DNA of 64,000 nucleotides, from NCBI GenBank assembly GCA_021801025.1, contig JAJYYK010000013.1, positions 1 through 64,000 of the forward strand, written 5' to 3'. This DNA comes from Pseudomonadota bacterium (GTDB lineage: Bacteria; Pseudomonadota; Gammaproteobacteria; Burkholderiales; Sulfuriferulaceae). The translations under genes were made by a program, and so were the position numbers. The notes under the pieces were generated by a model. That model did not search any database and had not been told where the DNA came from. It worked only from the letters and a program-made list of their open reading frames with translations. Positions within the stretch are counted from its first letter, which is position 1, and the number at the start of each line of letters is the position of its first letter. Positions 49,519-58,789 of this stretch are shown here, piece after piece.

Positions 49519-50736
49519 TTAAACAACACCTGTTATTTTTTTAACGTCCAACCCCCACTTATCTGCATGCTCTATATTTTCTATGGTGTCTTGCGCATGG
49601 GACAAATCCACTAACTCCATTTTAATTCGCGTATTGGAACGTGTCGAGAAAAACACTTTAACAACAGGTTTTAACAGGCTTTTTTCGGACTGGTCGGTGA
49701 CCACGGCTAATCGGCCCGATTTTAATTTTAGTAGCGTCCCCACTGGGTATATGCCTATTGTGCGAACAAATGCCTGAAAAATCGTGGCGTCAAAATGCCC
49801 ATTTTGCCATTCGGCCATTTTACGAATGGCTTCAGCAGGTGGCCAACCTGCTTTATAGCAACGATCTGAAGTAATTGCATCATACACATCACAGATGCCC
49901 CCCATACGAGCGGCTAAAGTTAAAGCCGGTCCCGATAATTGATCTGGATAGCCTGTGCCATCAACCCGTTCATGGTGGTGCAGGCATACATCCTGCACTA
50001 AGGCATTCATTGATGGGCTTTCTTTCAAAATTTCCCATCCTCGTACAGGATGAGTTTTAATTAACTCAAACTCATCATCAGTCAATCGACCGGGTTTATT
50101 CAATATATCTTCGGGCATGGCGATTTTTCCCACATCATGCAATAAACCTGCCATACCCAATAATTTGAGCTGATTTTCTTCTACCCCCAGTTGTTTCCCT
50201 AATGCAATCATCAATGCGCATACGGCAACCGAATGTAAATAGGTATAATCATCTTTGTTTTTTAATTTTACCAAACTCAATAATGCGCTGTGATTCCGCA
50301 TCACTGAATCATTAATTTTGTCAACCAGGCCGACCATTTCATCCATAGGTAAAGCCTTGCCCATACGAACCTCTGCGAACATAGACATGATTGCATGGCG
50401 GCCTTCATTACGAATTTGTTCGGCGCGCGCCAATTCTTGCTCCAACGATACACCAAGTTGTATTTTAGGCGCGACTGTTGCTGCATGTTCCAAAGATTGA
50501 TATGTATTGCTGCCAGTGTCTTCTTCCACCAAATGAGGGACTTGAGGACCAACATCCAGTCCTTTCACCGTATCGATCCAAACTTCCTTTATCGAACTGT
50601 GGTGCAATGAAACCAGATCATTCGGATCTTCCAGCTTAAATGTTGCCTTCCAGAATGGATGATCCATCCAGCTTCCGCATAGCTCATCGATATACATACC
50701 GGTCTTTAGCTCATTTATATTTATTTTTTTACGCAT
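49519..50736 (-). CDS. HD-GYP domain c-di-GMP phosphodiesterase with DUF3391
   Basis: This 405-residue soluble protein has an N-terminal DUF3391 region (about 1-140) and a central HD-GYP domain: LLHDVGKIAMPEDILNKPG (HD) and HHERVDGTGYP (the GYP part). It should hydrolyse c-di-GMP to pGpG or GMP. It joins two GGDEF-EAL proteins within 8 kb, so this locus is a c-di-GMP cluster. Confidence 0.92.
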   Translation of the reverse strand: MRKKININELKTGMYIDELCGSWMDHPFWKATFKLEDPNDLVSLHHSSIKEVWIDTVKGLDVGPQVPHLVEEDTGSNTYQSLEHAATVAPKIQLGVSLEQELARAEQIRNEGRHAIMSMFAEVRMGKALPMDEMVGLVDKINDSVMRNHSALLSLVKLKNKDDYTYLHSVAVCALMIALGKQLGVEENQLKLLGMAGLLHDVGKIAMPEDILNKPGRLTDDEFELIKTHPVRGWEILKESPSMNALVQDVCLHHHERVDGTGYPDQLSGPALTLAARMGGICDVYDAITSDRCYKAGWPPAEAIRKMAEWQNGHFDATIFQAFVRTIGIYPVGTLLKLKSGRLAVVTDQSEKSLLKPVVKVFFSTRSNTRIKMELVDLSHAQDTIENIEHADKWGLDVKKITGVV

Positions 50737-51062
50737 TATTGTCCGCCCTCCGATTCAAACCAAAATTTTTAGAACCAAAATAAAAACAAGGTCGTCGGAT
50801 GGAAGTTTAACACGAAGGAATTTCCATAACCGTGTTGAAGTCGTGTTGTGTGATGACATTTCGGCGTTTGTGCCCATTCACATGTGCTGTGTTAGCAATG
50901 AGGTCACCGGTCTTCAAGCCGGTGGATACTTAGTCAGGGAGGGGTGTCCATCCCCTCTCTGACCGCGCCATGTATCACTACTCCAACTTTCGCCGGAGCG
51001 CGACGCTCCTGCTGCCATGAAGGGCAGTGTCTTAAACCGGCAAGGGATTTTGATCAATCAAA
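50737..51062. other. Intergenic region with dispersed repeat
   Basis: The gap is 326 bases. Left of the repeat it is AT-rich and likely holds the HD-GYP gene promoter. The centre to right edge is the long repeat copy D (50894-51047). No gene was seen. Confidence 0.6.
50894..51047 (+). repeat. Dispersed hairpin repeat, long diverged copy D (~154 bp)
   Basis: This long-form copy has several substitutions, yet the stems are kept: CACCGGT.../...GCCGGTG, GAGGGG.../CCCCTC, GGAGCG-CGA-CGCTCC and CTGCC-ATGAAG-GGCAG. The last two have changed sequence on both arms relative to copy B while still pairing, which suggests the structure matters or mattered. It ends AAACCGGCAAGGGATTT, beside the 3' end of the TlpA gene. 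Confidence 0.75.
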
Positions 51063-51542
51063 TCATTTTTTCTTGCTGTGCAAGGTGGTATGGCTGTTGA
51101 TATAATCCTCCACCACTGCACGGGTCAAACCGCCCACTTGAGTGGCGACGATCTTCCCTTCCGGATTGTATAAATAAGAGGTCGGTAAACCTTCAACTTG
51201 ACCGATTTGATTGGCCGTGGTTTCGTTACCCAAAACAATGGGATAATTGATGTGCATGTCATGTGCAAAACTGATCACCTGTTTTGGATCGTCGTAGTCC
51301 ATGGCAATGCCGATCACGGCCAGGCGAGCAATGTTGGCGTTGTGTAATGCGATAAGGTCCGGGATCTCAGCCCGGCAAGGGGGGCACCATGTCGCCCAGA
51401 AGTTGACCAGCACCCATTTCCCTTTATATGCAGCCAGGTTTTGTCCATGCCCTTGTGTGTCAGTAAGATTGAATGCCCACGCTGAACTGAGGGTGCCCAT
51501 CAATAATATGGCGATTAAGCCGAAAACCACTCGTTTTAACAT
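51063..51542 (-). CDS. TlpA-like periplasmic thioredoxin-fold protein
   Basis: This 159-residue protein has a signal peptide (cut near AWA, about 23). The redox motif WATWCPPCRAEIPDL gives CPPC. A family of TlpA/ResA-like reductants works in cytochrome c maturation or disulfide reduction outside the membrane. It is single on the minus strand; the aspA gene starts 45 bases away in the opposite direction. Confidence 0.9.
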   Translation of the reverse strand: MLKRVVFGLIAILLMGTLSSAWAFNLTDTQGHGQNLAAYKGKWVLVNFWATWCPPCRAEIPDLIALHNANIARLAVIGIAMDYDDPKQVISFAHDMHINYPIVLGNETTANQIGQVEGLPTSYLYNPEGKIVATQVGGLTRAVVEDYINSHTTLHSKKK

Positions 51543-51587
51543 AAATTAACTCCTATAATGCCTATTTTGTTTGGAATGTGCAGCAAA

Positions 51588-52985
51588 ATGACCGATTACC
51601 GTATTGAACATGACTCACTGGGTGAGTACAAAGTTCCTGATAGCGCATGGTATGGCATACAAACAGCCCGTGCTTTAGATAACTTTGCTATTTCTGGCCG
51701 CCTACCCGATGTGGATTTTGTACGCGCTCATGTACAAATCAAGCTGGCCGCCGCTCGGGTTAATTGTCAACCCGATTGGCTGGACGCTCAACGTAGTAGC
51801 GCCATTGTAACGGCTTGTCAGCGAATTTTGAAGGGCGAGATGCTTGATCAATTTGTTGTAGACCGTTTTCAGGCGGGTGCGGGTACCAGCCATAACATGA
51901 ACACTAATGAGGTGATTGCGAACCTGGCCAATGTTGCCCTGGGCGGGCAAAGAGGTAATTATTCACCGGTACATCCTAATGACCATGTCAATATGGGGCA
52001 ATCTACCAATGATACGATCCCCACGGCGATACGTTTGGCTGTTCTGGCGAAACTTCCGCGCATGCTAGATGCGATTGCATACATGGCAAAGTTGTTTGAT
52101 GCGCTGGCGGAACGCGAACACAACACGATAAAAAGTGCGCGCACCCATTTACAGGATGCCGTACCTACCACAGTAGGCCGTGAATTTGCAGCTTACGCCT
52201 GGACCTTGCGCCGCGTATCACAGCAACTAGCTGCCTCCCGACCCTTATTGTGTGCCACAGGCTTGGGCGGTTCAGCTGCTGGTACCGGCTTGAATACCTC
52301 ACCGGATTATGCGGAACGGATGGCTGTGGAACTCAGCGCTTTAACCGGTGAAGCCATCGTGGTCGGTAATCTTGCCGCACAAATGCAATCAATGTACGAC
52401 TTGCAAGTGCTTTCTGCAGCAATACGTGGTGTGGCACTGGAATTAACACGTATCGCCAATGATTTACGCCTGCTTGCCTCTGGTCCTCGCACAGGTTTGG
52501 GTGAAATCAGTTTGCCTGCAGTGCAACCCGGTTCATCCATCATGCCGGGTAAAATAAATCCGGTTATGTTTGAAATGTTGAATCAAGTGTGCTTTCAGGT
52601 GCTGGGACAAGATGCTGCTGTGGCATTGATGACGCAGGCAGGGCAACTGGAATTAAACGTGATGATGCCTGCCCTGGGCTCGGCTTTGTTTGATGCGATG
52701 GATTGGCTCACGCGTGCGATACATGCTACGGCCGAAAAAAATCTGGAGGGCTTGCTTGTGAACAGGGAGCGTTGTGCAAGCTTTGTGCATGACAGTGTGG
52801 GTTTGGCAACATTATTGAACACGCAGATTGGTTATGCCCGAGCGGCAGAAATTGCTAAAACTTCTGAACGCACTGGCAGACCCGTGCGTGCAATTGTGGC
52901 GGAGCAAGGACTGATGAGTGAGGCGGATTTTAATCAACTGGTTTTGGATGCTGCACATGGCGTCGGGCGTGGTGGCGGAAATTAA
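51588..52985 (+). CDS. aspA: Aspartate ammonia-lyase (fumarase/aspartase superfamily)
   Basis: This ~465-residue enzyme has RIEHDSLGEYKVP at the start, TNDTIPTAIRLA in the active site and the signature GSSIMPGKINPVM near the substrate loop. The N-terminal block and length fit aspartase better than class II fumarase. It converts L-aspartate to fumarate and ammonia. The ATG 51588 gives the usual N-terminus; a frame from 51558 adds 10 atypical residues. Confidence 0.85.
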   Translation: MTDYRIEHDSLGEYKVPDSAWYGIQTARALDNFAISGRLPDVDFVRAHVQIKLAAARVNCQPDWLDAQRSSAIVTACQRILKGEMLDQFVVDRFQAGAGTSHNMNTNEVIANLANVALGGQRGNYSPVHPNDHVNMGQSTNDTIPTAIRLAVLAKLPRMLDAIAYMAKLFDALAEREHNTIKSARTHLQDAVPTTVGREFAAYAWTLRRVSQQLAASRPLLCATGLGGSAAGTGLNTSPDYAERMAVELSALTGEAIVVGNLAAQMQSMYDLQVLSAAIRGVALELTRIANDLRLLASGPRTGLGEISLPAVQPGSSIMPGKINPVMFEMLNQVCFQVLGQDAAVALMTQAGQLELNVMMPALGSALFDAMDWLTRAIHATAEKNLEGLLVNRERCASFVHDSVGLATLLNTQIGYARAAEIAKTSERTGRPVRAIVAEQGLMSEADFNQLVLDAAHGVGRGGGN

Positions 52986-53338
52986 TCTGGTGCTTAAACC
53001 CAACGAACGGTTGTCTTGGCTCAGGCAAATACTTTAAGCGCCCTTGAAACGGAGATTATTGCTATTAACGCTACGATTTATGTGTTAGGCTTTTCTGCAA
53101 TGCTCCTGTAACCTCCACGGAACTCCATCACGCCAGCTTTTATTGAGTAGCATAAAGCGGTTTGATTCAGGCAAGCCCGTGCAAAACTGAGGGTGTAATA
53201 TTTCCAGTCTGCCAACTGCGGACCCAAAAATGGCACGAAAACGACTGCCGAAGCCAAGGCGGCCGCTTTCAAGGACACTTTTTGTGTCCTACTCTATGTT
53301 TATCCGTATGTTTATACTGAGATGGTACTAGAGCCAAA
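52986..53338. other. Gap between aspA and the GAF-GGDEF-EAL gene
   Basis: The gap is 353 bases. It holds one doubtful 66-codon frame on the minus strand (53078-53278). The AT-rich right end just before 53339 may serve as the promoter of the following gene. No repeat copy was seen. Confidence 0.5.
53078..53278 (-). CDS. Possible small protein (uncertain)
   Basis: This 66-codon frame has a GTG start preceded by AGGA at a suitable distance (8 bases). The first ~20 residues are hydrophobic (ALASAVVFVPFLGPQLADW), then a soluble tail follows. No family is recognised. The GTG lies in a GGACAC-AAAAA-GTGTCC hairpin, which could hide or control it. It may be chance; protein-level support is needed. 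Confidence 0.3.
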   Translation of the reverse strand: MSLKAAALASAVVFVPFLGPQLADWKYYTLSFARACLNQTALCYSIKAGVMEFRGGYRSIAEKPNT

Positions 53339-55141
53339 ATGGAACTATTGCAAGAACAGCTATCCATATATCAAGCGCTGTTAAGGGCTACCAAAAGCCT
53401 GGCGCAGGGCAATCTGCCCGATGAAATACTGAGGGTGGCCTGTGATGCGCTGGCGGCTTCATCCGAGCGGGTTTGTCTGGCATGGATGTATCTGGGTAAT
53501 CCAGATTCAGAAACGATTCGACCCTCTTATGCAGTAGGCAGCGCTTTCGAGTATACACGGGACTTGGTGATTGATCTTTCTCCTGATGCGATGAAAGGCC
53601 CCGGCAGACGTTCTCTGATAACGAATAAACCTGTTTTGGTACAAACAGGGACAGATTCTACATTTGCTGTTTGGCGTGAAAATGCGGTTCGATATGGCTT
53701 GCGAGAAGGGTTGACCTTACCGATTGGTGATCCGAAGCATTCTGTCAGGGGGCTGATCGTAATCTTTGTTGATACCCCAAATTATTTTGAACAAATCGGG
53801 TTGGAACCGTTTATTGCGTTTGCTCAACTGGCTACTGCGGCTCTGGATCAAGCCCGTTTGAAAGTTTCGCTTGAGATAATGGCTTCGACTGACCCTTTGA
53901 CCCAACTTCTTAATCGGAGGGCGTTTCAGGCGGTGATGGACCGCGTATATGCGTACGCAAAAAGGACGGGGAAACCCTTTAGTCTGATTTTGCTTGATCT
54001 GGACCGATTCAAGATGCTTAATGACAATTATGGCCATGATATCGGCGATAAGATACTGTCCGGGATCAGCGTTGTGACCAAGCAGATCTTGCGCACCAAT
54101 GATTGGTTATGTAGATGGGGTGGCGAAGAATTTTTGGCTATCCTGACCGATACCGATGAAAAGGGTGCGCTTAAAATTGCCGAACGGATAAGAAAAGCAA
54201 TCGAAAACTTCTCGATTCTATTCGGTACACAAAAAATAAAAACATCCGTCAGTATCGGGATCGCCAGTTACCCCCGTGATGGGGATACGCCGGGTTTTCT
54301 GATCAGGGCAGCAGATGCTGCGCTTTATGAGGCTAAAAAGGCTGGGCGAAATCGTGTGGTGATCGCCAGAAATAAACGAAAAATTTACTCCATTGCGGCC
54401 AAACTCAATATCGCCATTGAAACCCACAAGCTGGTGCCAGCTTATCAAGTCATCGTAGACCTGAGAACCAGAAAGCCCGTTGCTGAAAAATCGTTGGCCA
54501 GATTAATTGATGAATCCGGTAATGTGATCGCGGCATCTGATTTTATTTTAGCCGCAATGGAATTGCAGCTCACCCACTTGATTGATTACCACATTATTAA
54601 ACAATCCATCGTTCATTGTGCAGCCAATATGGCCAGTGGGGTGAATAATTTGGCATATTTTGTCAATATTTCAGCGGATCTTCTGCTTCATCAGGATTTG
54701 ATTCACGAATTGTTTTCCGAAGCGAAAACTGCATGCACCTCATGTGAAATGGATATTGGTTTTCTCACGCCTTTGGTACTGGAAATTACAGAAAGGCAAT
54801 TATTTGGCGATGCTTATGCAGTCAAAGCCAAACTCGCTCCTTTTATTGATTTGGGAATGCGGTTGGCCATTGATGATTTTGGTAGTGGTTATTCTTCATT
54901 CCAATACCTGGCTGATTTGCCTATTTCATTTCTAAAAATTGAAGGAAATCTCATCAGTCGGGTAAAAGACAAACGCATTAGAAAAATAGTGAAACGAATC
55001 AGCGATATTGCTAAAGATCTTGAGTTGACTTCAATTGCCGGATTTGTTGAAGATGCGGACACCGCTGACATTCTCTGTGAGCTGGGAATCGACTGGGCTC
55101 AAGGCTATTACTTCGGGCATCCTGTCCTGGTGCAAAATTAA
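53339..55141 (+). CDS. GAF-GGDEF-EAL protein with intact GGDEF and degenerate EAL
   Basis: This 600-residue soluble protein has an N-terminal GAF-like sensor (about 15-175) and a GGDEF domain with GGEEF at 261-265 and an RxxD inhibition site (RTND, 252-255). The EAL domain has lost key acidic residues: the EAL-position reads K-S-L-A-R (384-388), the KID Asp is Glu535 and AEGVE reads AGFVE (567-571). LEITER and DDFGSGYSS remain. It should make c-di-GMP, with the EAL part acting as a binding or regulatory domain. Confidence 0.9.
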   Translation: MELLQEQLSIYQALLRATKSLAQGNLPDEILRVACDALAASSERVCLAWMYLGNPDSETIRPSYAVGSAFEYTRDLVIDLSPDAMKGPGRRSLITNKPVLVQTGTDSTFAVWRENAVRYGLREGLTLPIGDPKHSVRGLIVIFVDTPNYFEQIGLEPFIAFAQLATAALDQARLKVSLEIMASTDPLTQLLNRRAFQAVMDRVYAYAKRTGKPFSLILLDLDRFKMLNDNYGHDIGDKILSGISVVTKQILRTNDWLCRWGGEEFLAILTDTDEKGALKIAERIRKAIENFSILFGTQKIKTSVSIGIASYPRDGDTPGFLIRAADAALYEAKKAGRNRVVIARNKRKIYSIAAKLNIAIETHKLVPAYQVIVDLRTRKPVAEKSLARLIDESGNVIAASDFILAAMELQLTHLIDYHIIKQSIVHCAANMASGVNNLAYFVNISADLLLHQDLIHELFSEAKTACTSCEMDIGFLTPLVLEITERQLFGDAYAVKAKLAPFIDLGMRLAIDDFGSGYSSFQYLADLPISFLKIEGNLISRVKDKRIRKIVKRISDIAKDLELTSIAGFVEDADTADILCELGIDWAQGYYFGHPVLVQN

Positions 55142-55343
55142 TGGCAGTGCTGTCACAACAACCACGTTTTAGGGATGTTTTAAAGACTTGGCGTTGACAA
55201 CGACACAAGACGTTTTCTGATCGCGTAGCCATTTACCAGCATGGTTGGCACCCTTCTCTTTTAATCCAAAAGAGACTTGCGAATTGCCTCGTCATGCATC
55301 TTGCATCCTCGTGGATCTTGGGGAATAAAATTCAATGCGCGTT

Positions 55344-57407
55344 TCATACCTTAACTGCGACGATGTCCTCTGTCGCCATTTTTTCTTGTTGATGCGCTTT
55401 TAAAATTGCCTGCGCAAATACTGCCTGAGCCCATTCCATGGCCTGCCATGCGTCATGATTGCCCACATCATGCACAGCCGCCCCCAGCGCGTGATGATAA
55501 GCACTGTGCAGACGCACCAAATGGCTGTCATCCCCATAACCCAGCCGATGTAATACACTATGCCCCCGACATTGGCGGCCATCAGGCAGGGAGCTGTGAT
55601 TCATCTGCGAAGAATTGATCAACAACATCCGTTTGGTGGCAGTGTGTGAAGCCATTTGTGATGCATAAAACCCAAAAAGGCTGGCAGGACGGGTGCCCAT
55701 ATCGAACCTGTAACTGGATAGAAATTGCTGTAACTGGGCCAATGGCAAGGGCCGGGATATAGCGTAGCCCTGTAGATAGGGTACTTTGATTGTGATCATA
55801 GCATCAAGGATGTCAGCGGTTTCTACCCCTTCTACGACCAGATCCAGCTGCAGTTCTGTGGCCAAATCCTGAATGGTCCTGACAAAATGCATGTCTCGTG
55901 GACGCCCCTCCAGCGTACGAACGAATCCCTGATCCAGCTTGATTTCATCAATGGGTAAGTCCTTAAGACGCAGCAATGAAGCATAAGCGCTGCCCACATC
56001 ATCCAGAGCGAGACGAATACCCAGTGCTTTAATCTCATGCAGAACGGATAATGCGGTATTTTTCTCCAGGAAGTCGCTACTCTCCAGAATTTCCAGTGTG
56101 ATCCGCGCCGGATCAATACCACTGGCCTCAATAACGCCTTGCAGACAAGACACGCATTCCCCGCAGAATGACTCTGCCGGGACATTAAATGATACCCAAA
56201 GCGACCATCCCAGCGCATCCAGTTTGACCAAATCATCCAAGGCCTGTTTTAACACACGTCTACTAAGATTGGTGGCATCGTCAATGGTGAGCTGTGATAG
56301 AAAGTCTCCTGGATAAAGAATATGACCTTCTTCATTTCGCAACCGTGCCAAAGCTTCCATACCGACTATTTGATGTGTACGTGTGTCCAGAATGGGCTGA
56401 TACCAGACTTCCAGCGCGCCTTCATCCAGCAGGCATTGCGCATGTGTCCGTTGGGTTTTTTGTTTTCCGCCAATCGTCCAAAAACTTGTTCTTTCAGCCC
56501 TGTTCCCCTTGTTTTCGTACAGCGCCTGATCGGCGCATCGCAGCAGCTGGTCGCCTGTTTCTTCCTCCCCAAAAGGATAAATGCATACGCCCATACTGGC
56601 CCCGACCTGAATGGTTGCGCCATTGCTCAGCGTGATCGGAGCACCAATACTTTCTTCCACCTTGGGGAAAATTGTGGCGAGGTCGTTCATGGAAGAAATG
56701 TCTTCAATCAGCAAAACAAATTCATCACCACCAAAGCGGGCGGCGATGTCTGTTTTTCGCAATACTTGGGGCAATCGTTGTCCCAGTGTAACCAGCACTT
56801 CATCACCGGCATCATGGCCATAGGTATCGTTAATGGGTTTAAAACTATCCAGATCCAGCATACAAACGGCGAAGAGCTTGTTGTGACGTTCTGCGCGGGC
56901 CATCGCCAGCTCAATCCGGCTTTCGAGCAAGCGGCGATTGGGAAGGCCGGTAAGATGATCGTACAGAGCCAGATATTGCAGATCTTCTTTTTCTTTTTTG
57001 TCATCAGAAATGTCGGAGAAGTGGACAACATAACAGGCCACCCCACCCTCTTCGTTGGGCACTGCTGAGATTTGTCCCCATGCCAGATAAATTTCCCCGT
57101 CTTTGCGACGATTATCAATTTCACCTTCCCAATATCCATTATGGAGAAGATTGGCCCAAATCTGCTGATAAAAAATGATGCCATGGCGACCGGATTTGAG
57201 AAACGAAGGATTTTTGCCAATGGCTTCAGCAGCGGTATAACCGGTAATTGCTTCGAAAGCACCGTGAACGCTGAGAATATGGTGATGTGCGTCAGTGATG
57301 AAACCACCTCCCGGCAACTTGAAGCCCGTAGCGAGGTTACCCGGTGATTCCTCTCCGTATGCTTTCGTTGTATTATTTTGGTTAGTTTGCTGGGTATCAA
57401 CAGACAT
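55344..57407 (-). CDS. PAS-GGDEF-EAL-CZB c-di-GMP enzyme
   Basis: This 687-residue soluble protein has a PAS domain (about 28-135), GGDEF (226-230, intact, with RKTD inhibitory site at 217-220), EAL (EAL at 351-353; LEILES; DDVGSAYAS, VEGVET) and a C-terminal CZB domain (His588, Cys613 in GRQCRGHSV, His634-x3-His638). Its plan repeats that of the gene at 293 minus one PAS, so they may be paralogues sensing the same zinc-linked signal. The DDFG Phe is Val, so EAL activity should be tested rather than assumed. Confidence 0.9.
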   Translation of the reverse strand: MSVDTQQTNQNNTTKAYGEESPGNLATGFKLPGGGFITDAHHHILSVHGAFEAITGYTAAEAIGKNPSFLKSGRHGIIFYQQIWANLLHNGYWEGEIDNRRKDGEIYLAWGQISAVPNEEGGVACYVVHFSDISDDKKEKEDLQYLALYDHLTGLPNRRLLESRIELAMARAERHNKLFAVCMLDLDSFKPINDTYGHDAGDEVLVTLGQRLPQVLRKTDIAARFGGDEFVLLIEDISSMNDLATIFPKVEESIGAPITLSNGATIQVGASMGVCIYPFGEEETGDQLLRCADQALYENKGNRAERTSFWTIGGKQKTQRTHAQCLLDEGALEVWYQPILDTRTHQIVGMEALARLRNEEGHILYPGDFLSQLTIDDATNLSRRVLKQALDDLVKLDALGWSLWVSFNVPAESFCGECVSCLQGVIEASGIDPARITLEILESSDFLEKNTALSVLHEIKALGIRLALDDVGSAYASLLRLKDLPIDEIKLDQGFVRTLEGRPRDMHFVRTIQDLATELQLDLVVEGVETADILDAMITIKVPYLQGYAISRPLPLAQLQQFLSSYRFDMGTRPASLFGFYASQMASHTATKRMLLINSSQMNHSSLPDGRQCRGHSVLHRLGYGDDSHLVRLHSAYHHALGAAVHDVGNHDAWQAMEWAQAVFAQAILKAHQQEKMATEDIVAVKV

Positions 57408-57760
57408 ATCTGATTAACTTTTTATGTTTTTTAGATGAGACCGCTTCAATTTATCAACGAATTGGGTAATTTTTTGGGTTATACACCCACCCTCCTTTGC
57501 AGAATACCTCATGCAACGTTCTATGTACAAGCGCTTTTCAGAGGTGATGTCAAAGTATTTGTAAGGACATGCGATCCCAATAGCTTAATATTGTCATCAG
57601 GACGGCCGTAATAATTTGATTTTATTTATTAAGTTTCTATTTTTATTGTGTAAAAAATTAACTCAATATGAATGTGGCATGAAAAAAGCCCGCAACCCTT
57701 ATGTTTACCGGGTTGAACGGGTTTTTCTTTTGTTGTCTGGGAACAGTTAAAACAGTGTCT
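57408..57760. other. Gap between the PAS-GGDEF-EAL gene and tRNA-Ala
   Basis: The gap is 353 bases. Most is AT-rich, with the promoter of the minus-strand gene expected near its left edge (57408-57500). The right end holds a terminator of the tRNA gene (57682-57727). Nothing else was seen. Confidence 0.5.
57682..57727 (-). terminator. Rho-independent terminator after tRNA-Ala
   Basis: Read on the minus strand, ACCCGTTCAACCC pairs with GGGTTGCGGGCT, followed by TTTTTT. It stands about 35 bases downstream of the tRNA 3' end and is oriented to stop its transcript. Confidence 0.8.
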
Positions 57761-57836
<76 letters not shown>

Positions 57837-57888
57837 GAAAGCCGATTATTATAATTTAACTTGCTCATTTCTGCAAATGATTACTTTT

Positions 57889-57996
57889 TATCCTTTTCCC
57901 TTGCTGGTTTAAAACCCCGGCCTTCAGGCTGGCAGGAGCGCCGAACCCCGCCCTGACTAAATATCCACCGGCCTGAAGGCCGGTGACCTCATTGCT
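57889..57996 (-). repeat. Dispersed hairpin repeat, short copy E (108 bp)
   Basis: The short form runs on the minus strand from AGCAATGAGGTCACCGGCC to AAAAGGATAA. It is nearly identical to copy C, sharing the join GTCAGGGCGGGGTT. It lies between tRNA-Ala and the recX 3' end. Confidence 0.9.
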
Positions 57997-58035
57997 GTCA
58001 AAAAATACACGAATGAAAAGCTTTAACCCGAATTA

Positions 58036-58770
58036 TTACTGATCTTCACCCTCTCCCCGCATCACGCGACGAATAATGTCGGTGCCGAAGCCACGAGCTT
58101 GCAAATAACGCCATTGCCTGGCTCGCCCGGTTTGTGTCTGTGGCAATTCAGTAAATTTTTTTTGCCAGACCGTTCGCGCACGCGCCAACTCTGTGGTCTG
58201 CAAGAAGTCTGCCGCCGCAGTCAACAAGGACTCGTCGATACCTTGCAAACGTAATTCATATAATATTTTCTGACTGCCATAGCGCATCTGTCTGGCGTGC
58301 AAACGAGCATCCACATAACGCTGATCTGACAAGTAACCATCAACTTGCAATTTATCCAACAGCCGAAGTAACACGGTTTCATCTTCAGCCCAGGGACCTA
58401 GTTTGCGCATCAATTCCTGGCGACTGTATTCACGACGCGATAAGGCATCAAACGCTCGCGCACTTAAGGATCTTTCTCGACTTGCCGGGTTTGTCCCTGC
58501 TTCCGAATTGGCTCGGCAAGCTGTTGATTCATGGTGCGCTTCAGATGAATAACGGTTGAATGGGGCTTCCTGATCGGATTCGTTTCGTGCAGGCCTGGTT
58601 TCCAATGGGTTTGGACCAGTTTTTTGCTCAAGTTGTTGTGATGGATTGCTACGTGCATGTTCACGCAGCATGGCCTCCAATGCCAGGACATGTGCGGATT
58701 TTTCCTGAGTGGGTACGCAAGCACGATCACCTTGCATCTTCTCCCCACGCTGATCATTGTTTCCGGTCAT
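58036..58770 (-). CDS. recX: RecX regulatory protein with long N-terminal extension
   Basis: RecX binds RecA filaments and limits recombinase activity. The RecX domain (SARAFDALSRREYSRQELM through RRVMRGEGE) fills the last ~145 residues, as in other family members. The frame before it adds ~100 residues rich in Glu, Gln, Ser, Asn and Arg with no recognised fold. The start is uncertain: ATG 58770, a TTG at 58788 and an ATG at 58737 (GGAG before it) are all possible. It lies just after recA, so coupled expression is likely. Confidence 0.85.
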   Translation of the reverse strand: MTGNNDQRGEKMQGDRACVPTQEKSAHVLALEAMLREHARSNPSQQLEQKTGPNPLETRPARNESDQEAPFNRYSSEAHHESTACRANSEAGTNPASRERSLSARAFDALSRREYSRQELMRKLGPWAEDETVLLRLLDKLQVDGYLSDQRYVDARLHARQMRYGSQKILYELRLQGIDESLLTAAADFLQTTELARARTVWQKKFTELPQTQTGRARQWRYLQARGFGTDIIRRVMRGEGEDQ

Positions 58771-58789
58771 ACACAGGCGCTTTGTCAAG

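Noticed and set aside
51588-52985. Class II fumarase instead of aspartase
   Set aside because: The superfamily signature is shared, but the N-terminus and overall blocks fit aspartate ammonia-lyase better; a fumarase role cannot be fully excluded by sequence reading.
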